DNA of 64,000 nt from Mesoplasma seiffertii ATCC 49495. GTDB lineage: Bacteria > Bacillota_I > Bacilli_A > Mycoplasmatales > Mycoplasmataceae. Shown here piece after piece: positions 34,079-44,743 of the stretch (position 1 is the stretch's first letter; every line of letters begins with the position of its first letter). The DNA lies in NCBI RefSeq assembly GCF_000518725.1, contig NZ_KI912485.1, positions 307,906 through 371,905 on the forward strand, read 5' to 3'. The translations under genes were made by a program, and so were the position numbers. The notes below the pieces were generated by a model. It was not told where the DNA came from. It was given only the letters and a program-made list of their open reading frames with translations, and ran no database searches.

Positions 34079-34098
34079 GCCCCACTTTCTCCCACTTG
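34079..34098 (-). promoter_or_regulatory. Two MraZ binding boxes
   Basis: On the minus strand CAAGTGGGAG and AAAGTGGGGC lie in direct tandem with a 10-base period, 8 bases upstream of the mraZ start. They match the AAAGTG(G/T) repeats reported for mollicute MraZ. The boxes also supply the only purine-rich ribosome-site-like sequence, and an AT-rich TAATAT (34102-34107) lies just upstream. Confidence 0.7.
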
Positions 34099-34162
34099 TG
34101 TATATTATTACATAAAAATTACTTAAAAATTACTTATTATCACAAAAAAATGATTTTTTTGT

Positions 34163-34203
34163 AAAAAAAAAAAAAAAAAGAACAAAGCATTGCTTTGTTC
34201 TTT
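34163..34203 (-). terminator. Terminator of rpmF with 17-base T tract
   Basis: On the minus strand AAAGAACAAAGC AAT GCTTTGTTCTTT forms a 12-bp stem followed by 17 T (A run at 34163-34179). Confidence 0.93.
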
Positions 34204-34221
34204 TATTATTCTGCGCGAAAA

Positions 34222-34401
34222 TTAAGCTTCAACTGATTTTGCTTCTTTTCCTTTGTAGAAACCACATTCTCTACATACGCGGTGTGGTTTGATCATAGCA
34301 CCACAGTTTCCACATGAAACGATTGATGCTGCTGCTAAAGCTAAGTGAGATCTTCTTTTATTTTTAGCAGCCTTACTAGTTTTTCTAAATGGTACAGCCA
34401 T
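34222..34401 (-). CDS. rpmF: 50S ribosomal protein L32
   Basis: 59 residues, normal length. [19 protein letters not shown] at the N-terminus; two CxxC-type pairs (CGNC at 30-33, CREC at 43-46) bind zinc. ATG preceded by GGGGAGGTGTCATTAC. Follows the yceD-like gene directly, a classic gene pair. Confidence 0.97.
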   Translation of the reverse strand: MAVPFRKTSKAAKNKRRSHLALAAASIVSCGNCGAMIKPHRVCRECGFYKGKEAKSVEA

Positions 34402-34416
34402 GTAATGACACCTCCC

Positions 34417-34917
34417 CTATTTTTTTATTTTTTTAAATTCTGACAACTTTTCTCATCTAGGATCTGGATTGTCATTTTCCGACTCGTCAAATTGTTGTTG
34501 TGTTAACAACTCTCATCCAGAACCAGCCTTTAAAATTATATCATTGTTTTTTGACAAGTTGACAGGAATATTAATATTTATTTGTTCAACAATATAGTCT
34601 TGCAAATTAAACTCGTCTCCCAAGATTAAGTTAGCTTGATCATTTAGCTCATCATTGAAAGTATACTCGTCATTTCAATCAATCCCGTCAGCATATTCAA
34701 ACTCCTGACCATCGCGAGCATCAACAACTAATAATCGAAAGTTAATTACTCCGATAACTTTAACCGTTTGAATTTCGTCAAAGTAGTCTAAGTCCAAATC
34801 ATAATCAACGGCTAAAAACTTTTTAACTAAAACATTTGTTGAAACTAAATCTTGTACATTAACAATTTCCGCAGTTAACTCATGATGCGCTTTATTTATT
34901 AATTGTGAAATATGCAT
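34417..34917 (-). CDS. YceD/DUF177 family protein
   Basis: 166 residues. In other bacteria the family is linked to 23S rRNA accumulation and is encoded directly upstream of rpmF, as here. It starts MHISQLINKAHHELTAEIV, has an acidic middle and a QEFEYADGIDW segment where the family has its conserved central motif; the family cysteines are absent. ATG overlaps the pheT stop (TAATG). Assignment rests mainly on context and fold pattern. Confidence 0.75.
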
Positions 34918-37295
34918 TATCTAACCTTGGCATTTAAGTTTGCCGCATTATTTAAAACAATTGCTCACTGTTCATTAATTTCAGCTTCAGTTAGCTGATG
35001 ATCTAAAGCATTAAAGACAAATGAAATTGCCAATGATTTAGTTTGTGCTGCTGCCAGCTCTGCATCATGATACTCATCAATTAAGTTAGTTGTAATTAAA
35101 TGGTTAACGTTATTAGTTAATCCCTTAATCAATTCTTGATACTGTTGAGTTTCACTAACAATTAAAGAAATATCTCGTGAAGATTGTTGATATTTTGAAA
35201 ACTCTTGAGCTACATATTGTTTTTGAGATGCTTTTTCTAAAGCATTAACATTTAATTCAACTCCAAAAGTTTTGTGAATTTTTTTAACATTTTCAAATTT
35301 TGGATTTAGTTTGAAGATAAATCCTAATAGTTCTCCATTATGCTTAATTTCAGCATTAATATATGGATGAATTTCATCAATGACAGTTTCTGAAACTGTA
35401 AATGTAACTTGATTCAAATCAACACGATATAAATTTAATATTGCTTCAACTACTCCTTTAACGTAAAAGTAATTTGCTTCAACTTTGGTTTTAGTAATCT
35501 TATCTTCTAAAACGTCTCCTGAAACTAAGAAAGCTAGATGGCGTTCACGGAAGTTATCGTGGGCATATAAATCAGCCATTTCTCAAAGTTTTAACTTCTT
35601 GTTATCAACTGAAGAGTTATAAACTGCCACTTCAATTAATGATGAAATTAAGTTTGTTCGATAAGTTTCATGTAATTTTGACAATGGACTCATTAATTTT
35701 ACAGGGTTAGAAATTTTAAATAAATTTCATTTCTCAACTTCTTCGTTAGCAATTAACGAATATGTTTTGGTATTGTTGAAGCCTTGTCCAATTAAATAAT
35801 CACCTGTTTTAACTTGTAGCTTATGACTAATATTCTTAGCATTTTTACGTGCCTTAACGATTAATGGTTGTTCAATAATATTGTCATAACCATATAAACG
35901 AGCGACTTCTTCACAAATATCATTTTGTCCATATAAATCGGTTCTATTTGGATCAATTTCAAATACTAACTTGCTTTCATCACCACTAACTTTAAAATCT
36001 AATTGTGTGAATAACGCTTTAATTTCAGGAATTGTAATTTCGATTCCTAATAAATCAGTAATTTTTGATAATGGTAATTCGTAAATAACTCGATTGACAT
36101 AACTCTGTTTAATAGCTGTAACTGTGCTTGCTTGTTTAACTAAATTATAAGCTGCTAAGTTTGCTAAGAAAACTTCATAGGCAAAGCTAAATAAGTTAGG
36201 ATTTAATGGTTTAATGTAACGTTGTAAATCAACGTTTGATAAATTTAAATCTTTTTGTTGTTTACGCATTGTCACTGGATTAAAGTTTAAAAAGATTGCA
36301 ACAACTTGAGTTGTTGAACTGTCAACAGCAAACTTGGTTTCAGTTTTTTTACCAATTAAATTAACAATTTCTTCATTACTTGTTAAAGCAATGAAACTTT
36401 TGTCTTCAACACTAACTGATTTTAAAGCTAAAGATCTACTAATTTTTTGAGCATCAACCAGAATAATTGGTTGTCCCGCTTCAAGCGCTGCTTTATTAGC
36501 TAGTTGCTCAAAGTTATTGTCCACCCCTTTTGAGTGAGAAAATTTCAATCATAAATCATCTTTAGCTTCCAATTTAAAATCATTATTAGTAACTTCAATG
36601 GTTGCATAAGCAATTGTACGAACATTTTCTTCTAATGAAGAATCAACACTTACTTTAAGTTCAATATTTGCAATTTCAGATACCGATGCTTTAAAGTTTT
36701 TGTGCTCATAAGCAATTTTAAAGTAGTTAGCAATTTCTTTTAACAACTGTGTTGCTGCCAATGCATCACTACGATTTAAAGTTAAATCCATATCTCAAAT
36801 ATAATCATCAAAATTAATTTCACTAATCGAATGTCCTAATTTTGAACTTAAATCATCGCTTGAATTAATCACATAAATTGAATCAGCCTCTAATTCAGTC
36901 AAGACGTTGTTTGATAATCCGATCTCGTTTAAAGCACAAATCATTCCTTGAGATTTAAATCCACGAATTTCACGTTCATCTAATGTCATTCCATTAGCAA
37001 TTGTAGTTCCAACTTTTGCAACGATTACAAATTGTCCTGCATCCACATTAGCTGCTCCACAAACAATTTCTAATAATGGTGTTGTTCCCACATTAACTTT
37101 GTTAAATCTCAAATGAGTTCCCTCAATTGGAGTTGATTCAACAACATATCCAATTACCAACTCTTCATTTAGTTTACTGAAATCACAAGTTTCTTCTACT
37201 TCAAATCCAAGAGAATTTAAGGCTACTGAAATTTGATCATTGCTTATATTTTTTAAATTAAGATGTTGTTCTAATCACTTTCTTGTAATAATCAT
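34917..37295 (-). CDS. pheT: Phenylalanyl-tRNA synthetase beta subunit
   Basis: 792 residues. Begins MIITRKWLEQHLNLKN; tRNA-binding OB domain near 45-150 (VCGAANVDAGQFVIVAKVGT); DMDLTLNRSDAL near 170; B3/B4 and B5 domains follow, with DPNRTDLYGQNDICEEVARLYGYD near 460. C-terminal ferredoxin-fold anticodon-binding domain begins near YQQSSRDISLIV. Start lies 11 bases after pheS. Several TGA Trp codons. It forms an operon with pheS and, downstream, the yceD-like gene and rpmF. Confidence 0.96.
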
Positions 37296-37306
37296 ATATT
37301 TTCTCC

Positions 37307-38359
37307 CTATTCTCCGTAAAATTTGAACTGATCTAAGAATTTAGTATTGTTCTCATAAAAGTTTCTAATATTATTAATTCCAAATTTTAGCATCGCAATT
37401 CTTTCAATTCCAATTCCAAATGCCAATGCTGATTGTGTTTTTGGATCTAAACCATTTAGTTCCATAACTTGATCATTAATCATTCCAGAACCTAAAATTT
37501 CGATTCATCCTGATTGTTTACATAAAGCACAACCTTTTCCGTCACACTTAAAGCATGAAACGTCTACTTCAACACTTGGTTCAGTAAATGGGAAAAATGA
37601 TGGTCTTAAACGAATGTTCACATTTTCGTTAAATAATCTTTGACACATATATTTTAAAACTCATTTTAAATTAGCAAACGAAATTTTCTCTCCAAGAGCA
37701 AATCCATCAACTTGCATAAATTGGTGTGAATGAGTAGCATCGTCATCATCACGACGGTAAACATTTCCATAAGAAATTGCTGCTAAGTTTTTACTCTTAC
37801 TATTTGTTTTTGAAATTTGTGTAAACATTCTTGCAGTTTCATTAGTACAGTGAGTACGCATAACTACTTCTTCATTAATGTAAAAAGTATCTTGCATATC
37901 TCGTGCTGGGTGTCCAATTGGTAAATTTAAATTTTGAAAGTTAAATAAATCTAGTTCTACTTCAGTACCATTAACCATTTCAAAACCAATTTCGGTAAAG
38001 ATATCACTAATTTCTTCAATTACTAAATTTAGAGGGTGTTTAGTACCAAAATTAACATTAGTTCCTGGCAATGATACGTCGATTTGTTCTCCTTTTAATT
38101 TTTCATTTAATACTGCACGGTTTAACTCCTCAAATCGGGCATTTAATTTATTAGCAATTTCTACACGTACTTGATTTGCTAATTTTCCAATTTCTTGGCG
38201 TTCTTCAGCAGAAGCTTCACGCATTGCTTTTAAGATATCGTTTAACGGTGAATCTTTTCCCGAAAATTGTTTTTTGACTTCTTCTAATTGTTCTAACCCT
38301 TTAGCCGAATTCAATTTGTCATTAAACTCATTTAAAATTGTCGTTAATTTATTAATCAT
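37307..38359 (-). CDS. pheS: Phenylalanyl-tRNA synthetase alpha subunit
   Basis: 350 residues. N-terminal coiled-coil to about residue 90; class II motif 2 in [12 protein letters not shown] and [23 protein letters not shown]; motif 3 in [15 protein letters not shown] near the end. [23 protein letters not shown] segment is present as in Firmicute PheS. AGGAATATAAAC precedes ATG. The phenylalanine-binding region is intact. Confidence 0.97.
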
Positions 38360-38380
38360 GTTTATATTCCTTTTTCTATT

Positions 38381-39001
38381 TTACTTGTTTAGTTTTGCTT
38401 GTGTACGTAACTCAATAAGATTAAGTTCTTTCTGTTTCATATCAACCTCATAAGTTTCTAGCATCAGCTTAATCGTTTGATCATTTGGCATTAATTTATA
38501 AATTGCTTTCAAAGTCTTTTTTAAATTATTTTGAAAATCAAGTTCTAATCTTTTAAAACGCATTTGATAAAAAAGATCAGCATCATAGCTTATAGTTTTT
38601 TCATCCCAATCTTCATGAAGTGCATTGTAGAAAACTCAATTTATTAATGAATCATTGACGAAGTTTCTAAGATCAGTATATGCACTTAAAAGAAATCGAC
38701 TATAATTTCTTGTAATAATGGTGACATCACCTAACTCATTCAAATAGCGTTTTGTTGCTTCATCAACTTCATTAAATAAAAATCGCAATTTATCAATTTC
38801 TTGTTCGATTGCTTCAATCATTAAACTGCTAAATTGATAATCAAAACTAGTTTGCAAATATGTTAAAAATGTTGGTTTGGATATTAGTTTAGGAAACCCC
38901 TCAAATCGTCAGTTAATTTGATAACCCCTGAATTTGGTGCTATTTTGTTTAGCTACCGAAGTTGAATTAAAATTTTCTTGGATTCTAAAATATTCATCCA
39001 T
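38381..39001 (-). CDS. Hypothetical protein upstream of pheS
   Basis: 206 residues, not recognised. Predicted mostly helical and charged, with no signal peptide or membrane segment. Heptad-like stretches (LMIEAIEQEIDKLRFLF, LRNFVNDSLIN) suggest coiled coil. Start chosen as the first ATG (MDEYFRIQENF). It ends 21 bases before pheS and is probably co-transcribed, but no functional link is visible. Confidence 0.7.
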
Positions 39002-39044
39002 AGCATCACCTAACAATCTATTAAAATAATTTTAACAAAAATAG

Positions 39045-39086
39045 TATAAATAAAAAGCAAAAAAGCTATAAAGCTTCATTGCTTTT
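39045..39086 (-). terminator. Terminator of the 39066-39806 gene
   Basis: On the minus strand AAAAGC...AAGCT TTAT AGCTT...GCTTTT form nested stems followed by T-rich sequence; the stop codon lies in the loop. Confidence 0.7.
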
Positions 39087-39806
39087 TATTTTTCGATAAA
39101 GTTTTAAATGACGATAATTATGAACTCGATTATTCATACAATTTAAAAATGTCGCTATTCCATAATTTCCAAATAAAACTCCTATGATTGCTCCTAAAGA
39201 AAGTCATAATGGTACTTTTCAAGGATCAACAATTGGATAAGGGAATGGAACTGTTGGATTATCAGCAAAACTATACAAAAAGGCTGCTCGAATAAGGATG
39301 AACACAATATAACCTGCTGGAATTACCATAGCGCTTCATGCTCGGTGTTTGGCATAAACTTTTGATGAATAACGCTTTTCAGCTGTTAAGAAGTACATCA
39401 ATACTACTAGTGGTGGTGTCAAAAAATGCTCTAACACTGATTTTACAATTTGATATCAAGTTGAGAACCCTGGAATCGTTTCAGGGGCAGCTAAGAAAGT
39501 TGATGTATACATCAAAAAGACAAAAATATTTAAAGTGGTAATCAAAGTAAAAGTTTCACGTGATCCTAAAAATTTATAGGTTTCTGGTTTGCTAAGTTTA
39601 ATTAAGTTGCAGATTGCTCAAATTGAACTAGCAACTGCATTTCAAACTGACAAATACACAATTTGATTAATAAGTGAAATATCAAAGTTGCTGGAAACTA
39701 CATTATCGTTTTGTTCAACAATTGATAAAAATAAATCCAACAAGACAACTCCTAAAGGAATAATTGCAACTCATCATAAGCAAACAACTTGTGTTCTGTT
39801 TTTCAT
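39066..39806 (-). CDS. Multispanning membrane protein
   Basis: 246 residues with about six hydrophobic helices and a basic C-terminus (NNRVHNYRHLKLYRKIK). Motifs ICNLIKLSKPETYKF, SVLEHFLTPPLVVLMYF and VPFPYPIVDPWKVP resemble the Pr6Pr/FAR-17a-type membrane family seen in mollicutes, but I am not certain. Single gene with own terminator. The conserved H-x-x-x-P pattern in EHFLTPP may be functional. Confidence 0.75.
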
Positions 39807-39857
39807 ATGAACTCCTTTTAAATTTAAAATACTAAAAATATAATACAAAAAAAACAA

Positions 39858-39884
39858 AATAAAAAAACACTTAAAAGTGTTTTC
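39858..39884 (-). terminator. Terminator of the large FtsX-type permease
   Basis: On the minus strand AACACTT TTA AGTGTT followed by seven T, directly after the stop codon. Confidence 0.9.
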
Positions 39885-42800
39885 TTAATCCATATTCGTA
39901 ATTTGGTTCAAAGGTCGGCGATTGACTTGACGACTTGATGTGTATCATCCAACTGATAAAATCATCGCACTAACTAAGAATGTAACTATTAATGCTCGTC
40001 AATCAAATCCTAGGCTAATATAAATTTGCCATTTATACGCTGCAATATATGTAATGATTTGCCATAAAATAGTTGATAGCGTAAAGGCAATAACAAATGA
40101 AACAAATGCTCAAATAATATAACTTCCCATAATGATTCAATTAATTTGTCCAGATTTATAGCCAGTTGCTCGTAATGTTAAAATAATCACTGCTGCTTCT
40201 TCAACAATAATATTCATAATAATTACTAAAATGATAATTAATAAAATTGTTTGTAATCCAATAAATATGTATAGCAATTGCGAAACTTTTGAAGCAACAA
40301 TTTTAACTCCCTGTCGCAGTAAATTAATTGGCCGCGCAGAATATCCATTTGTCAATGAAACCGGGTTTGGGTTAGTTAATGCAAAAATGTTTGATGAAGC
40401 CTTTAAATTTATGTACTGTGACAGATTTTGTAGCGGTTTAGCAATTCCGACAGCTAATGAATAAAACATTGAAGTGTCCTCATTCAATTCTAAAGCTAAA
40501 GCGTTTCCAGTAAATTTTAAAGAGTTTAAAGATTTAGCAATGTTGAAAACATCAATATCTCCTTCAAGCATTTTTTCTTGTGAAAATAAACTTGTAAAAA
40601 TTAAACGTTCTTGTTTTTGATTAAACATCAAATCATAAAGTTTACTGCTAAAGTGAGCTTTCGCAAATGTTCGATAATCAATAAATATATTTCATTTTCT
40701 GTCAATATTAAAGGTCTCTCCACGATTAATCCCTACAACATTCAGATCAATCTTAGCAAACTGCTTACCTTTAGTTTTGACTTGAAATTTTGAACCAATT
40801 TTCAAATTATCTGCTCGCGCGATTGAATAGGGAATGATTACATTCAATGAACCATCTTCATTAATTTTTGCAGTTTCATCAATTTGTGATTGAGTGACTC
40901 CTGTAAATTTGTAAGCATTATAAATATTTCCATAAGCTTGCTCTTTAAAATCAACTAGACTCAATTGAATATTATCAGTCTTATCGGGGTCTACATTAAG
41001 TACACTAATATTTTTGACCAACAAATCAGTGTTTTTATTAAACAAGAATTGATTAAAAGTTACAACCTTTTCTTGATTAATACTGCTACTTCTAGTTGCT
41101 AGCATTGAACTCATAACCAATGATTTTAATCCCGGTGCAATTGCTTCTAAATTAATTCCTACTGAATTTCCTACTGAGTTATTAAAACTATTATTAGATT
41201 CATCATTCATTGAATCTAATTGTTGAGTTCTTAAAATGCCCTCAATTTCAGGAATCTTAACATCAATTAAAGGATTATTAGTTAGCCCTCAATACTTGTC
41301 ATCTTTAGGGTTAAAGTTTTTCAATACTTTATTTTTTGCTAATTGTGATCACGCTTCAGTAAATTCTTTAAAAGTTACTTTTTCTTTGCCCGTTGCATTA
41401 AGATTTTGGGTTAATGCATTTTGTGAATACTGCATCGCATAAATCATTGAAACAATTTTTGATAAATCTGCTAAATATAATGAGTTGTAAAGGTTTTTAA
41501 TTTTTCCATTTATTTCTGAGGCAAAGGTTGCTTTCATTCCAATTAATGTTTTTAATAACTCATCACTTTGCTTGTTGATTTTAGTAAAGTCAATTCTAAG
41601 ATTCGGTATTTTTTGCAAATCTGCAATTGTTGTATCTACTTGTTGATTATTCTTAAGTTTATTAATTAAGTCATAATAAAGATTATTTTCTTGTTCAATT
41701 CCGACTACCTTATAAGTTAATAAGTTAAATAAGAATCATTGACGAATATTTGAAATATTACTTAAAATCTTTTCATCTTTAAAAATTAAACCAATATTAA
41801 AATCACTAATTTTGTCACGCATTAAAAATGCACTGACATACAATGGCATAATTGTATTTAATCCTGTTCAAGTCTCATTTTCGTGAGTTGTTATACTATT
41901 AGCGATTGAATCTACTACTAATCTAATTCCATAACGTGAATCACTTTGATCATCTTGAGCATTTAAGTACTCATTATAGGAACTAAAATTTGAAGTATCA
42001 CGATAATTATTCAACTGATTTGCTCATTTATTTGCATCAGTACCAATAGGTAAAGAAAATTTTCTATCAATTGGTGAGACTGTAAAATCAGAAACATTTC
42101 GATATGTGTATTTATGATCTAAACTATCATTGTAGTTAGCAAATCCTTCTTGAGTCATTTGTGCAAAAATTGTTTGAGCTCCAAACATCAACGCATAAAC
42201 AAATGATGTTAACGCAAATAAAGTTTGAATAACAATGAATTTTCCTCGAGATGTTCTTACAAAGGCTCTACGTAAACGATAACCAAACAATGCATTATTA
42301 GCATTCAATCGTCGTACGATTCAAGTCGTTTTTGTAGCGCTACGAGAAATCTTACTTTTTTGATTGATTAATTTTAATGCCGGTTCCTTAATATATAAAA
42401 TTGTTAATCCATAAGAAATTAATAAAAATACTACTGGAATTAAAACAAAAATTAACGCTGCAAATGGGATTGAAATATATACTTGTGAGAACACAAACAT
42501 AACTGTTTTAACACTTGCAGAAGCAGAAAACATTTGTAATGGAATTGAGCAAAAGTATCCTATTACTAATCCTAAAAAAATGATAATAAAGGTCTTAAGC
42601 GCAAAAATTCATGATAACTCCGTAACCTTATAACCAAATGATTTGAACACTCCTAATTGCTTACGAGTTTCATTCATTTCCTTTTTAATCAAGAAGTTAA
42701 TAAAAATAAACGCCAATACTAAAACTGCGACTCCCATTAACTCATAAATTAAAATTTGAATTTTGATTAAATTTAATCGGTTGTATTCTCAACTATCTTT

Positions 42801-44648
42801 ATACTTTTCAAAAATCTTAGGATTATTTTGCATATCAAAAATTGACGTGTTGTAATCTTTTGGATCAGCACTAAATAATGTTTTAGGAGTATCATCACTA
42901 GCTGTTAAATTTTTTACACGAATCTTTGTTCCAGCATTAATACCATCATAAGAAATATTTGAACGCAAATTATTTTTAAGAATTGCTAAAAAATTGCCAT
43001 CTAAATATCCATAAGTATAATTTTTAAACTCTTGAACAGCGGAACTATAACTTCTACCTGGGGTAATATCATCATGTTTAATTCCAATCCCAACAACCTT
43101 AACTTTAATTGCTGAGTTATAAAATGCTTTTTCTTTATCATAATCTGAACTATCCAAAGTTGAAGTTGAAAAATTTAAAGTTTCACTTAGGATATCTCCA
43201 ATTTTAATATTGTTAGCTTTTGCATAAGTCTCTGATATGACAATTTCCGGAATTTTAGTTAAATAATCTTCAGGATTTCATTTTTCTGGTCGACGCCCTT
43301 CTTGAATATACAATTCGTTAATTTTGCCATCTATGTCGCTTGACCCAATATTAATTGAAAATGATGAAGCTACTGAAGTTGATTTTTTCTTAACAATCGA
43401 AAATACATTCTCTTTTTCCAACATAAATTTAAAATTGTTATTTCCGTCATGAGTTAAACTATTTTTTTGATTAAAGATTACTTTATTTGCTACATACTCA
43501 TCAAAAGAATAACTATAAGGTTCTAGAGCATTTTTAAAATTTGCATCAACTGATAAAGTTGTTGCAAAAGGCAGCGGGATACTTTTTTTCTTAAGCATTC
43601 CTCCTTCTGTTGAAGGATCTTTAAATTCATTACCCTTCATCAACTCTTCATATTCTTCAACAATTACTTGATCAATTTTACTTTTCAATTTTGCAATGAT
43701 TGTTGCTTCATCTTGGTTACTTGTTAGTATTTGATAAAGTTCATTTCTCAAAGTTGTAAAATTATGTTTTCGTTCAGGAATTGACGAAATAAATGTTCCA
43801 ATTTGGCGATATAAAACACCACTAAATTGATTTTTATAATACTGACTAAATTGTTGGTTATTACTTTGTACTTCTTTAATAGTTTTAATTAAACTGGCCA
43901 TGTAATTATTAGTTTCAATTTTTACATCAATGTTAGCAAATTCTCTAACTGAGTATTCAACAAAACCTGCTCAAAAAAACTTTACAAATTCTTTATATTT
44001 AGGATTAGCATATAAATTTGTTTGAATTTCTTTAATTTCTTTGTCGTAGTTCAAACTAATTTTATAAATATTTCAACGATTCAATTCTCTAGTCTCAAAA
44101 TTATAAAGGAAATTTTGTACATAGTTAGTCATATACGCTTTAATCGGTTCTTGTTGCTCTTTTGATAATTTGATATTAAATGAATTAATATCATCAAATA
44201 ATGATTCACCTACATATTGTCCAATTAAATTTTTAACTAGGGAGTTAATTACTTCAATTCCAAATTTCGAAATAATCCCTGAACGAATTGAAATTGGCTG
44301 ATCATTATCGTCTGTTAAAAAATTGTAAGTATATTCTTGATAGTCACTCAAATTAATGTCAGGACTATTAATTACCGTTTCGTCAGTCTCTCCTAATTTT
44401 TTATAATCATTTTGAGGATTCAAAATATATTCAAAAACAAATTTTTGACTATAAGTTGCTGGAACCATTTTTGAATTATATTGAGTAGTGTGATTTTCAA
44501 TCTTTTTAATTTTTGAATTCATTTGCAATGGTGTCGCCAATAACCCAATAATCATTGTTGACAAAATAATAATAAAAACTAAAGTCCCAATTGTTGAAAC
44601 TCAATTTTTAAAAAATGTCTTCATATAACTTTTAATAATTTGTTGCAT
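39885..44648 (-). CDS. Very large FtsX-type ABC permease
   Basis: 1,587 residues, several times the size of ordinary FtsX proteins. A single N-terminal helix (residues 15-45) is followed by about 580 extracellular residues. A helix cluster near 640-790 follows, including the MacB/FtsX cytoplasmic motif ETRKQLGVFKSFGYK. A further helix near 790-830 precedes a second extracellular domain of about 550 residues. A C-terminal three-helix FtsX unit carries LRATGYKSGQIN. This is the tandem-FtsX layout of lipoprotein-release or peptide-export permeases. No ATPase gene is adjacent; GGAGG precedes ATG. Function unknown. Confidence 0.88.
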
Positions 44649-44693
44649 ATTTTGAGACCTCCATTATGATAATTTTATCTATTTTTTATATGT

Positions 44694-44726
44694 TTCTAAA
44701 AACTTATTTTTAAAAAGTTTTTAGAA
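44694..44726. repeat. Perfect 12-bp inverted repeat between helicase and FtsX genes
   Basis: TTCTAAAAACTT and AAGTTTTTAGAA with a 9-base loop, 17 bases after the helicase stop. No T-run follows in either direction, so it is either a weak terminator or an RNA-processing or binding site. Confidence 0.6.
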
Positions 44727-44743
44727 CTATTGTTATTTATGTT

